Shown here in pieces: positions 1-10,209 of a stretch of 64,000 nucleotides of DNA. The stretch is from Vandiemenella viatica (lineage: Eukaryota; Arthropoda; Insecta; Orthoptera; Morabidae), in NCBI GenBank assembly GCA_031002005.1, contig JARYHS010006964.1:2232001-2296000 (forward strand), given 5' to 3'. Under the pieces are notes generated by a model. The model had not been told where the DNA came from. It worked only from the letters and a program-made list of their open reading frames with translations, and did not search any database. Made by a program: the position numbers and the translations under genes. Position 1 is the first letter of the stretch; each line of letters opens with the position of its first letter.

Positions 1-786
1 GAGGCCAGAGCGCTACCATTCACCCACTATGTTCCATCAAACTCAGAAGAGATATCTATTGTTTTCTATTGATGCACTTCTGTCACCTTCCTTTCTGCGG
101 GTAATGATTTTTTGTCCTACTTAATAACTTCCATAGTTCACTGTTGCCGTTTTTGATAGAGAAAACTTGCTTGGAAAAAATTCCTGATGAGCCTCGTGAA
201 GTTTATTGTACTGTCCCATTTCACACCACTTGAAATAACACTTCAGCGAGCACTGTAATTAAAGATGCTCTGAAATTCAACTGACTGAATAAAATTAGAA
301 TTACTTTGTCAAAGAGGGTGTTGTGACACTTTGTCGACCTGAATCAAAACTTTATTTAAAAAAATAATCCATCGAAACAATACGAACTGTCACTTGTCTT
401 AAAAATCCTGTAATTGTCTGCGATTTTGAGTCTAGTTACCGCCTGTTTAACACAATGAACGCTACCGGCAATATGAAAAGTCCCGTCAGTGACTAACTCT
501 GAATGCAAACCCGCATTACGCGGACGTCTCTAGACGCCCGCCGTCACGCTGTTGACCGTCTTACCTGTAACGGCAGATGATTTTAATTTTCTGCCCTTTT
601 AAGCTGTTTATTTTACTTTTAATTGAAAAAAATACAATTAGACTAATTAAATATCCCCTTATATAAAACGCTTACGTGGAGTCTGGATGCGTCGTCTATA
701 GCTGCTTCTGCTATTGGCTAGAGAACGGCCAATCATCAACCACCATATTACATTCGTACCATAATCTTGCTTTTCGTTTATTTACA
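1..786. other. AT-rich DNA, no gene seen
   Basis: No reading frame longer than about 60 codons resembles a known protein. A short GC-richer patch around 480-560 does not look like a recognisable TE end. Nothing else is supported here. Confidence 0.5.
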
Positions 787-1760
787 GCTAGGCGCAGACA
801 TTCATATAAGGAGAAGGAGAGTCAATATTTACGCTATTTTATCCGTATCAGATAGACACAGAAATTCATGTAAGTAGAAGGGGCTTCAATATTTACGCTA
901 TTTTATCTGTATCAGTTATCAAAACTAGGTTAAACCATAACCTAAGAATTTTTCTGGCAGACAATAAGAAACAATGAAGTTTATTAAAAACTCAGAGAAA
1001 CGTACGTAATCGCGCAATGTATCAGTCAAATAAAATACACTCATCCTGTTTTCCAAATTATAAAAATGCATTTATTTAAATAAAATCTAACCAAATATTC
1101 TGATAATCTAACCAGAATAAGTTACCCATATCACGAAAGATATAATTAAAAATTATTTCAATTTATAATTCGCAATTCAACAACGATATTCTTGCATCCA
1201 AATAGCGGCGAGCAGAGATAGAAAATTAATGCGAGGCAATCATACGTTACAAAGTTACAATTGGTACGTTCGTTTAAATTTACATGTTGCTTTTTGATTA
1301 TTTACGACAACTAGATGCAAAAATTAATGCAAGGGGAAGAGTATTCCATGTTTGTGTTATTTTATCTGTACCAGTTATAAGAACGAGGTTAAAACATATC
1401 CTAAGAATGTTTTTGGCAGATGATAAGAAACCATGAACTTAATTAAACCTCGAAGAAAGTTTACACCAAATTTACGAATCGCGAAATGTATCACCGAGAT
1501 AAATGACCGTTATCCGTTTTTGATATTTGCTTTCCGTCATTAAAGTAAAATGTATTTATTTCAATAAATCATAGGCAAATACGCCGATAATATAACCACA
1601 GTATGGTACTCATATCACGAAGATTTCATTAAAAATGGTTGATATTTCATGCAATATTTTCCAGAATAAATTCAGACTACCACCATAGGTGCTGCCTGTC
1701 GTTATTAATATGAGGGTAATAAAAGCTATGATTTTCTAATGCAATGTTAATGGAGGTTGG
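787..1760. repeat. Diverged ~459-bp direct repeat with short internal repeat
   Basis: Two adjacent segments, roughly 853-1311 and 1312-1760, align in order. Both hold a 'TATTTTATCTGTA(T/C)CAG' block (ending at 915 and 1374), then 'AGGTTAAA', 'CCTAAGAAT', 'GGCAGA..ATAAGAAAC', and later a 'CATATCACGAA' block. The offset between matching blocks is about 459 bp. The first ~66 bp of the unit is itself repeated just upstream (787-852 and 853-918), sharing 'TATTTACGCTATTTTATC'. It may be a decayed tandem satellite or the interior of an old TE. No coding potential was seen. Confidence 0.6.
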
Positions 1761-2404
1761 GGCTAAGTTGACCAGAATGGCAACTGACACATTTTGTTAC
1801 AGCATAATTCGCTCTGAAATGAGTTTTACAAACCATTTAAACTGCTTTCATAAGCGCCATGTTACTGGAAGTATTATTTATTGCGGGGGAAAGAAGTTTC
1901 ATATTTATCGTGCTGAATTGTGCCTGGACCAGGAACAAAACTGATTTTACATTGACAGCAAAAGTTTTTGTGGGATTCCTACATTGTTTTTAATATTATT
2001 GGTTCTATACTTCCATCGTCATTAATTCAGTAGAAGTTACTACTGTATCGCTATGTGAACTGCAAATGAAATATATAGAACATTACAAAATCCATGCCAT
2101 TAGCATTATGTAATAACAATTCCATATAATTAACAAATTGAAAAAAAATGAACTGCAAGGATATTGCATTCAAACTGTCATTTTTTACGGGCTCGAAGCT
2201 AATAATAAATAATAGTTTTGGGAAAAAAATAAATCGGTAATTATCGCATAAAATAAATTTATTAAATAATAAACGTGTGAATCATATAGAATTGCATAAA
2301 TACTAAATTTTTATTTATATTTAAATTTATTTTTGTCACAAAATATATTTAATTATTGAATCTTGGAAAATATAAATTGATAAAATAGGATTAAATAAAA
2401 TGAA
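1761..2404. other. AT-rich spacer, nothing recognised
   Basis: Very AT-rich sequence with short A and T runs. The only frame (1744-1944, +) gives a 66-residue peptide with no recognisable domain and is probably chance. Confidence 0.5.
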
Positions 2405-2847
2405 AAATTAATTTTAATTTCCTCGATGAAAAACTTTCAAAACATTGCTCCCGGCTCAAAGAGGATTTTCCTGACAGACAGGACAGTAATAGGCGGTATC
2501 TTTCCTCAGTTTATTTTTCGAACATTAACGATATTTCTTTTGCGAAGCTCTCGTTTTCCGTGAGGTATGTCGCATCGTTTTGGGAAATGTATTGGCTCAC
2601 GTGGTGATGGTGAAGAAGATGATCGAGAGGAAGAAGAGGGACGTGGGACAGGCGGATTATAGGAAGGAAGAACGAGAGATTTTATTACGGAATGGCAGAA
2701 ATCATACAGGTTCAGGATGGACTGGGTTTTTTTTATGAATAAGAAGTAACTGTTTGTCAGATATAGGTGAAACAGATGAATCCCCAGCTTTTTATACCAT
2801 TTTAGCGTTTTGCGCTCAATAGGATAATAAGCCATCATTTGATCGAA
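2405..2847 (-). pseudogene. piggyBac (PGBD4-like) transposase C-terminal fragment
   Basis: The minus-strand frame from about 2846 reads FDQMMAYYPIERKTLKWYKK and then an aromatic/Leu-rich stretch ending in YDFCHSVIKSL. This matches the end of the piggyBac DDE domain, where 'DQM..YY..ERKTL(R/K)WYKK' precedes 'FYDFR..VI..LL'. A Ser/Pro linker follows, and then, in a shifted frame near 2530-2440, KDTAYYCPVCQENPL. That is the start of the Cys-rich zinc finger that closes PGBD proteins. The stop at 2506 and the frame change make it a pseudogene. Its upstream part is cut by the ISL2EU insertion at 2848. On the far side (minus strand near 9615) the peptide VNLSD resembles the preceding 'GVDLSD' of piggyBac, consistent with one gene split by the insertion. 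Confidence 0.75.
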
Positions 2848-2849
2848 AT

Positions 2850-2861
2850 GGGGTACTTGAC
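2850..2861 (+). repeat. ISL2EU left terminal inverted repeat
   Basis: GGGGTACTTGAC is the exact inverse of 9573-9584. After 12 bp the two ends diverge. The flanking AT is present on both outer sides. Confidence 0.85.
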
Positions 2862-3023
2862 TAATTTTGGGAAAGTAGTCAGTATTGTAGCTGGACGTCT
2901 ACTATAATAAAAAAAAAGTATTATTTCTTGAAATAACAAACGGAAAATAGCAAAATTTTGCATTTTTATGCGATGATTTGAATTTTGGCGCCAAAACGCT
3001 CCCAGCTGTCAGCTAGTCTCCTG

Positions 3024-3039
3024 TGACGTCAGTTGTTGG
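3024..3039 (+). promoter_or_regulatory. CRE-containing subterminal repeat upstream of transposase
   Basis: TGACGTCAGTTGTTGG lies about 50 bp upstream of the transposase start codon and is exactly inverted at 9386-9401, upstream of the second gene. TGACGTCA is the canonical CREB/ATF site. A promoter role, or a transposase-binding role, is inferred from its position and symmetry. Confidence 0.55.
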
Positions 3040-3959
3040 CTCGTGCCATTGTAAACATATAGGCGGTTTGCTCATTTTATTAATAAAATGAGTTCTAGAG
3101 TTTACAAATGGTGTGTGGTGCCTCTGTGTGTTAACACAACCTTTAAAACACCAAACAAATTGTTTGTTTCCGTTCCACGCAACGATGAAGGGCGGAAAAA
3201 GTGGTTAAAGCTTGCACGACGCGATCCGGCTTATATGTCTACAACATCCACTATGTATTTTTGTGAGGACCACTTTGACGTAAGTTTGTGCTTAATATTT
3301 TATTATGTTTAGTAAGCTATGTACCTCAATATTTTGTGCTGTGAAAAACTTACATTATTACCGGTAAATAAATTACGACCCTGGAGGTTAAAATGCTGTT
3401 CGTTGTAAATGTATCCAATTTTTTTATTGATACAGTTGCCAAACGATATGGAAAACTATATGGAGTATCATATAATGGGATCAGTATCAAAAGTACTCAT
3501 GAAACCAGGTTGTATTCCAACAAAATTTGAGTGTCAGCCAGATAGAAAAAAACGAACATTTGTTAGTACAGAGAGACTATATATACTCAAAAAACAAAGA
3601 ATTATGGCAATTGAAGAATCTCTTAGTGAACAAGAGGAAAGCAAAATAGTAGAAAAACAAAGATTGGTACCAGAAGAAACTCCCAGTGGAAGTTCAGGTA
3701 TGTCCTAAACATGACATAAATTTCAAACTTTTGTAGATTAATGTTTGTCCCATGTTTTTATCCTATGTGCATATGGAAGTATGTCATAATGCACAAACTC
3801 TTGTTTTGAATGGGTGTGATGTAATTGTATTGCTCTGTATTCTCATTTTCCAACTGGTTTATTATATTTTCATTTAATGCCTCAACTGTAAGTGTTGTAG
3901 ATTGAGACTATCAACAAAATTACATCTGCATCATACAAGCATTAAAGAAAACTTTGTGT

Positions 3960-4110
3960 TTATCTTTGTACCTTATCATCTGACTCTTCTTGGCATTAAT
4001 ATTTATCCCATATTGACCTAGCCAACTAGATATTGTATCCAGTTCACCATGCAAATGTTAAGTCTACTCCAGTTTTCTGTTACAAGAACATTATGTCTTC
4101 TGCAAACAAT
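3960..4110 (-). mobile_element. Antisense CR1-group RT fragment
   Basis: The minus strand reads a degraded FAEDIMFL, matching the FADD catalytic box of LINE reverse transcriptases. The nucleotide block is recognisably similar to 13728-13850, where a longer copy of the same kind reads FADDITLYVK. It is short, stop-ridden and clearly a remnant. Confidence 0.5.
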
Positions 4111-4249
4111 GTAACCTCTAAATGTAACTCACCAAATATTCATCAAATACCTATCATATTTTCCCTGTTTTGTACTATTAATTCCTTGTTTAATTGTTTG
4201 AGGGGTTTCCTAATGCCTTGCTATCTCTTAATACTGTTGTGATTTGGGT

Positions 4250-4379
4250 TTTCCATGGTTTCCCAAAATCACTCCAGGCGAATGCCGGGATGCATACTTC
4301 AAAAGTCCATGGCTGGATTCATTCCCAGACCATTCCCACCTATAATGACCTCAACATCAAGGAGTTGTAAAGCCATAAG

Positions 4380-4380
<1 letters not shown>
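4250..4380 (+). mobile_element. SINE body (5'-truncated), inside transposase intron
   Basis: The segment carries the conserved body of the window's SINE family: 'TTTCCATGGTTTCCC', 'AATCACTCCAGGCGAATGCC', a CCATGGC block and 'AATGACCTCAACATC'. It lacks the tRNA-like head. A (TA)n run directly follows and may have grown from its tail. Confidence 0.75.

Positions 4381-4381
<1 letters not shown>

Positions 4382-4433
<52 letters not shown>
4382..4433. repeat. (TA)n microsatellite
   Basis: About 25 uninterrupted TA units lie immediately after the SINE body. Confidence 0.95.
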
Positions 4434-4436
<3 letters not shown>

Positions 4437-6581
4437 TGATCTACCAACCTCTTTAGCCTTGTAATCTCCCTACTGTGCATGTTACTATACTTGATATGAC
4501 CTGTTCTTTCCTTATTTTATGAAATAAACATTTATTTATCCATTCGTATTATCTCCTTCAAGCAGTTTGTATCTCCTCTCCACTGATGTGGTGATGTCCT
4601 TCCACTTATTAAATCATTCTTAAAAATATACTCAATCCTGAATTATGTGCCTTTTTTATAATTGTATGTATAATCAACTTCAGTTTTGGCCTATAGTTTA
4701 TTAAATCCTCTTATGTCCATCAGAACTGTTTCATGATCACTTATTCCTTCTTTAACCTGGAACCTCATACATAGTCATCATCAGGCTTCATTAGAAAGAT
4801 ATCTAGCATGTTTCATCCCTTTGTGTTCTGCTCTAAGACTTGGGTAAAACCTTTTCCATCACTAAGATATTTGGGACATCTATGCTCCTTTTTCCAGTCA
4901 ACACAAGAAGGCAGTTGCAGACATGATGTGAAGAACATGTAAGAACAAATATGAATACTAAACAACCCCATTTCGCTAAACGCCTTTTCGATAGTCACTA
5001 TCCATCCATATATATAAATTCAGTCATCCTGACTGGCATTTTTAATAAAGTTTAGTGAGTAGTTTCCTGTTTTATGTAAAGATTTGATACTTTACTTCTG
5101 TCAGCAACCCATCCCTTCACCAATTTAATATTTTTCATGTTAACCACCTTCCATTTTTATATATATAAAAAAGCATCAATGAAAAAGTGCTAGAATTATA
5201 TTTTGAAAGAAGTCAGAATTTATATTAATGAGGTTTCCCTGATATTGGTTCAGTTGTTCAAATGATTATATCACATTCTTCAAAACATTGTTATTACTTC
5301 ATATTTCGAACATGCTGTTATTTACATACATACCTACCTATATTTCAGATCTGCATACTGTTGAAGGTGCAAAAACAACAGCTGACAAATCAGTCCAAGT
5401 ACAAATAAGATGCCAGTTCCGAAGTAAAGGTGTTCAAACAGCCATTAATTTTGTACATAAGGTTATGCCACCCATCAAAACATCTGTTTCTACATCCCCA
5501 TTAAAAATGGAACATGTGGATGCAGTCTAACAAAACCTTCGAAGGAAATATTAACTTTGGAACCACACTCTGACAGTGATACTTCTTCATATACACCATC
5601 TGTAACTCTTCCTGATACATCAGCAGCAATAAATTCTCTTCAATCAAAGGATGATTCTGACTGTAGTGTATTAATTGAAGAGGATCAGAAACAAGAGGCA
5701 TCAGAAATACTTCAACATACACTGAAGAAAATCAGGCTGAATCCAAGATTCTACATCGGTGTTCCCAAGAGCTGTTATTATTTAATTGACTTAATTCAAA
5801 AACAAACTAAAATTCCCGAACATCATTTGCTCATGTGTTTAAAAAAATTAGATTAGATAGTAAATTTTCAGAACTTGCAGATGATTTTTCCATTAGTTTA
5901 TCATATGCAAGCAAGACATTTTTAAAAACCATACCTGTAATAGCCAGTGTAATGCATCCTTTTATAGCAGTCTTGGACAGTCAAATGACAAAACAAAATT
6001 TACCTATGTCTTTTAGGCATAAGTACCATAATGTTGCTTGCATTATTGACTGTTTAGAGATTGAGATACAAAAGTCTTTGAATCAAGCTCTGACATGGTC
6101 AGATTATAAAAAAGCCAATAGCTACTATTAAGTATCTCATAGCTTGTACACCAAATGGTTTAGTGAATTATATTTCACCAGGTTATGGAGGAAGAATAAC
6201 TGATACATGTTTAGTTGAATCTTGTGATTTTTTTGCAGTCTTTAAGTACAGGTATGTGTGTCATGGCAGACAGGGGGTTTAAAAATGTAGAACAGTATTT
6301 AAATAAGGTAGGTGTACAGCTAGTACGGCCCCCAAGTGTTGGATTGGGAGACAGATTGACAAAAACTGAAGCAAGGCAAACTAAGCAAATTGCCAGTTTA
6401 AGAATTCATGTAGAGAGGGTGATTCGTCGTGTCAGAGAATTTCATATGTTGAAACAACATGCGTGTATAAATAGTAATTTTGTCAAAGTTCTTGATGAGG
6501 CTATGATCATAGCATGTGGATTAATTAATTTACAAGATTCCATTATTAAATAAAATAACAAAAATGTCACTTGTATTTAAT

Positions 6582-6600
6582 TTTATTACCATACAATAAA
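6582..6600. terminator. Overlapping convergent poly(A) signals
   Basis: Between the two stop codons (6553 and 6630) sit AATAAA on the plus strand (6595-6600) and, 8 bp away, TTTATT (6582-6587), which is AATAAA on the minus strand. The two ISL2EU transcripts would therefore overlap at their 3' ends. Confidence 0.55.
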
Positions 6601-6629
6601 ACTTAACAAAATATAACTGTATTTTAGTT

Positions 6630-9270
6630 TTACAATAACTGGATGCTTTGATATAATAAAGGATAGACATTTGTTTTCCAAAATGTTACTAAAACATCTG
6701 TTAAATTAGAAACATACTCCTCATCAAATGTGACACAGATGATTTCTACCTCTTTATTTTTATTATAATCACAGTCAGCTACACAAAATAAACACTTTTC
6801 CACTCCAATCAAATACATTTGTATCTGCATCTGAGCATAGTATTTTTTTTTGCAGGTTCACCATCTTTGATATAGTGTTTATATGCCTTTGCACTGGTGG
6901 GACATTTAATTTCAATAATGCCACCTTGAAAGCTACCATCAGGTGACCCAGCTAGCATTGGGTACTTTTTACACAAAATTAGGCCACACTTATAAATTTT
7001 TTTGCCCAGTTTAGTTTCAACGGTTTTTCGCACAGCATCCTCCAAAGTTCTGCCATGTTTCATGGCTTGTGTATCAGGAATTTTTCCTCCCATAATTGCT
7101 GCTAATAGTGTTCCATCACTTGCTTTACATCTGCTGACTTCAAAAGCTCTAGATGCCGTGATGCGTCCATATCGTAACTCATTACCAAAGGCAGTTTTTG
7201 TGCTGGTCTCTGGTCACTTCCTCAATTTTATTTATTAATGTGTCTGTTAAAGAAATCTTCTTCAGGAACATGTGTTTCAACACAAGCTGGTGCATTGAAA
7301 CAGATTCTATTTCTTCTGGAGTGTAACCCTGTTGATATTTAACTAATTCACAGTCTTTAAGATTTTTATTTTTCCCCTCTTCTAGGAATTTCACAAGGAC
7401 TCCTGTATTTGATGGCAAACAAGGACTGCCTTTTGATATATCCTTTGCAGTCATATATTTTAAACTAGAGCCAACCTTTGACAATTTTGATTTCTGCCAA
7501 TAACACTCCACAGAAGTACATGATGGTTCTTCGCTTCTACGATGCACCCACATAAGGAAGGCTACTGCATGCTTGCAGCCACCTTGTGAAGCAACACAGT
7601 CATGACATTGCACAGAGAGAACAACATCATCTTCTTCATCAACAACCAATGTTACTGCATACAGCTTTGCATGGACTTTATGTTCTGGGCAAATTTTACA
7701 CTTAGCGGTACAGAATTTGCCATCACGTCTAAGCTGCACATAGCTTATGGCATCATCTCCATAGGATGACCTTGAGGACCTAAAATTAAAATAAATAATC
7801 AAATCTCTAATGTTTCAACCATTTTAATTTCTGTCATCTTAATTCTAAAGCCAAGAAAGACTATTATAATCTTACTTTGCTTTGTAATTTAGTTATTAAC
7901 TACCAGCAGTGGAACATGTGCTCTGGCAGCAATAAACATATTTACCTACTTAATAGTAATAGAGTTGTATCATCTACAAATGTAATTCTATTATCTGGCT
8001 TGAACATCCCATTTTATCTAATGGACACCAAAAAAAGAAGGGTTCACTGAAAAAGTGACATTACAAATCTAAAAATTTACCAGGTACCTTCTCTTTGCTG
8101 AATTTTTTTTTTCTTTTTTTAAAGTACATGCACTAATAACTGTCTGAGTTGATTTTATTGTTCTAAATTTATGTTGCTAATTAATTAATAAACTATTTAT
8201 GTTTACTAACTATCTGTGATGTTTTTGAAATCACTTAATCAATGTTGTAAACCTGTGTTCCCTCGCTAAAGTGTTTGCAACATTTTGTTTACAGCTAAGT
8301 ATACAAGACATTTATTTTATGTTTTCGTGCACAAGCTTCTATGGCAGCACTATCATAACATTGGTGCCGCAATTTGATTATCAATTCTTATGTAACTCCA
8401 CAAAACAAATCGAAAGTATAGTTCTTGAGACATCGAATGTCAAAAATATAGTTCCTTGTGCTTTTGGTGACGTTTTTCTTTTGGTCCAGGCCGTATTTCG
8501 ACCTAACCACCTCACTTTTAAGACAGTATATCTCGAGAACTAAGAGAGATGTCAAAAATGTAATTCCTTACTTTCGATTTGTCTCGTCACATTACTTAAG
8601 AATCAATCACCAAATTGCGGCGGTACGGTTATCGTGGAATCCCTGCTTTAACGAATATCGAAAAGTATTTCGACCTGAATAGGACGATAGTTTACGACTT
8701 TCTTAGAAAATATGATCAAAATAATTTTGTAGCTATACGTACAGAAACTTATATAACCTCTAATATAGAAAGAAAAAGCTTTATATTCACAACATTACTA
8801 CCGAAAAAATAGCGTCGAACGAATGTGAACAGACTTTTAACTTTAACTAACCCAGCGCGGCAAAAAACAGTTGTTGAAATCACTCAAGAATTTTTTAAAA
8901 TAGTAATTACATCAACGATTAAATACTACACATGCTTCTGCGAAGCAATAGTCATATTAAACACATTTTAAAAGATATGAAATACTTGAAATTACTCAAA
9001 ATGTAGACCTGCTAATTAAAATTGCAAATTAGCAATCTGTATTAAGTAAAATGCTCCACTAACACACACGCTTATAAAATACCTTATATTCTAACGTTTT
9101 ATCATAATATGGTATTATGTATAACGTAATAGATATACTTACTTGGACGTTTTGACATTCCGGAATTCTGCTGAGCAGAAATCTGTGTTTGATGCAAAAA
9201 ACATTCCCAGCATCATCACGTCAATCCTGGGCAAATTAGAGCTATTTGCCTTGATGAAACCAACTTCCAT
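6630..9270 (-). pseudogene. SWIM zinc finger + YqaJ-type nuclease of ISL2EU, frameshifted
   Basis: Exon 1 is complement(9143-9270): ATG, MEVGFIKANSSNLPRIDVMM to NVKTSK, with a GTAAGT donor. The intron is complement(7780-9142). Exon 2 starts at 7779 after TTTTAG and stays in phase (KSSRSSYGDDAISYVQLRRD). A SWIM-like finger follows: C.C..H.KVHAKLYAV, then CHDCVASQGGCKHAVAFLMW. A λ-exonuclease/YqaJ fold comes next, with motifs RYGRITASRAFE, MLAGSPDG, GIIEIKCPT and YYAQMQIQMYL. Two single-base-type frame changes, near 7195 and at an A8 run near 6845, break it. In this superfamily the nuclease accompanies the transposase; its exact role is not established here. Its 3' end meets the transposase gene's 3' end (76 bp apart). 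Confidence 0.85.
7780..9142 (-). other. Intron of the ISL2EU nuclease gene
   Basis: The minus-strand donor is TCCAA|GTAAGTATA at 9142, and the acceptor is ATTTTAATTTTAG before GTCCTCAAGG at 7779. The joined exons keep the reading phase. The 1.36-kb interior is AT-rich and shows no recognisable coding domain. Confidence 0.75.
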
Positions 9271-9385
9271 TGCGAGTATAAGAAGAACAATTGTTTTACA
9301 GCCAGCACTGAAACCTTAACCAACTTAAATAAGTAACGGAAAGATGGTCTATGCATGAGAATACACGGCAGCTAAACTGGCCGAC

Positions 9386-9401
9386 CCAACAACTGACGTC
9401 A
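9386..9401 (-). promoter_or_regulatory. CRE-containing subterminal repeat upstream of YqaJ gene
   Basis: CCAACAACTGACGTCA is the exact inverse of 3024-3039. It lies about 116 bp upstream of the minus-strand start codon at 9270. This is the mirrored partner of the left-end block. Confidence 0.55.
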
Positions 9402-9572
9402 TGTGCTCCGATTGGTGTTTCGTGTCACGTGACTAACAGCTGTCTTTTTGCATTTTTATTTTATTAAAAATAGTATGTTTTTATCTCATATCCAACAAAT
9501 GAAGTTGATTTTCGGTATCCTTACAACTTACTCTATCAGTGTAAATTAAAGTTTCATGGTTTCATAGTTAGT

Positions 9573-9584
9573 GTCAAGTACCCC
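9573..9584 (-). repeat. ISL2EU right terminal inverted repeat
   Basis: GTCAAGTACCCC is the inverse of the left terminus at 2850-2861. It is followed by AT, the likely target duplication. Confidence 0.85.
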
Positions 9585-9649
9585 ATTACACAAATTATCC
9601 TATGATCTGACAAATTTACTATATGCACTCTTGAAGGCCTGAGCGACCA

Positions 9650-10209
9650 CAGAAGGGGATTTTGGTGATAGGTAGCTCCAACGTTAGGCGTTTTATTGAA
9701 CCCCTTAGGGACTTGGCGAATAGGTCTGGGATGAAGTCCTGTGTCCATTCATTGTGTATTCCGGGAGGTCTGATCCAAGATGTGGATCAGGCCATCCCGG
9801 ATGCCATTGATCGGACGAGGTGTAGCCGGCTGCGGATTGTAGGATTGTAGCTCATGTCGGCACCAACGATGCTTGCCGCCTGGGGTCAGAGACTATCCTC
9901 TCTTCCTTCCGGCGGCTTGCTCAAAGTGTGAGCTCTGTGGTTGATGACCGCAAGATTTCGGCTGAGTTAACTATCTGCAGCATTGTCGATAGAACTGACT
10001 GTGGACCTCTGGTTCAGAGCCGAGTCGAGGGTCTAAACCAGAGACTACGGCGTTTCTGCGATAATAATGGATGCAGATTCCTAGATCTTCGCCATGGGGT
10101 TGAGTCGTGTAGGGTTCCCTTGGATAGATCAGGAGTGCACTACACACGTGAATCGGCTAGACGGGTGGCAGGGGCCGTGTGGAGTGCATTGGGGGATTTT
10201 TTAGGCTGA
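9650..10209 (+). pseudogene. CR1-group ORF1, SGNH/GDSL esterase domain
   Basis: The reading frame begins LVIGSSNVRRF, matching the esterase block I with its Gly-Ser. It breaks near 9848 (GGATTGTAG) and resumes as IVVAHVGTND, which supplies the block III 'GTND'. The end reads RSGVHYTRESARRVAGAVW, where Asp/Ser..VH is the 'D..H' catalytic pair region. Such esterase ORF1 proteins are known from CR1 elements, where they bind RNA or lipid in the RNP. The stop is at 10209 and ORF2 overlaps by about 30 bp. One frameshift inactivates it. Confidence 0.78.

Larger units (their letters stand above)
3698..5348 (+). other. Intron 2 of ISL2EU transposase, filled with nested repeats
   Basis: The intron opens with GGTATGT after AGTTCA and closes with TATATTTCAG. 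The 1.65-kb interval contains an antisense CR1-group fragment (3960-4110), a SINE body (4250-4380) and a (TA)n microsatellite (4382-4433). No other coding signal was found. Confidence 0.65.
3088..6553 (+). pseudogene. THAP-domain DDE transposase (ISL2EU/HARBI1-like), frameshifted
   Basis: Exon 1 (3088-3279) begins MSSRVYKWCVVPLC and ends CEDHFD before GTAAGT. Exon 2 (3436-3697) follows a TTGATACAG acceptor and continues LPNDMENYMEY. Together they give a THAP zinc finger (C..C at the start, W..AR, then C..H). Exon 3 starts after TATTTCAG at 5349 and runs to TAA at 6553. It encodes a DDE_Tnp_4 catalytic domain: first Asp in ACIIDCLEI (~6050), second in GGRITDTCLVES (~6195), then MADRGF (~6260) and the Glu in IHVERVIRRVREF (~6405). 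Frame changes fall near 5520, 5843 (A7 run), 6120 and 6230 (T6 run), so no continuous protein is made as read. AATAAA follows at 6595. The protein would cut and rejoin element ends in the nucleus. Confidence 0.85.
2850..9584 (+). mobile_element. ISL2EU-type DNA transposon, 6.7 kb, two convergent genes
   Basis: The ends are GGGGTACTTGAC (2850-2861) and its exact inverse (9573-9584), flanked on both sides by AT (2848-2849 and 9585-9586), so a 2-bp TSD is likely. Inside are a plus-strand THAP/DDE transposase and a minus-strand SWIM plus YqaJ-nuclease gene. This pair is the known hallmark of the ISL2EU superfamily, related to PIF/Harbinger. Subterminal inverted blocks include a 16-bp match containing the CRE palindrome TGACGTCA. 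Both genes carry frameshifts but retain their key motifs, so the copy looks fairly young. Its transposase intron has acquired a LINE fragment, a SINE body and a (TA)n tract. Confidence 0.88.

Noticed and set aside
2848..2849. A longer target duplication for the ISL2EU element
   Set aside because: Only AT is shared directly outside both termini. The next bases (GATCGAA and TACACAA) differ.
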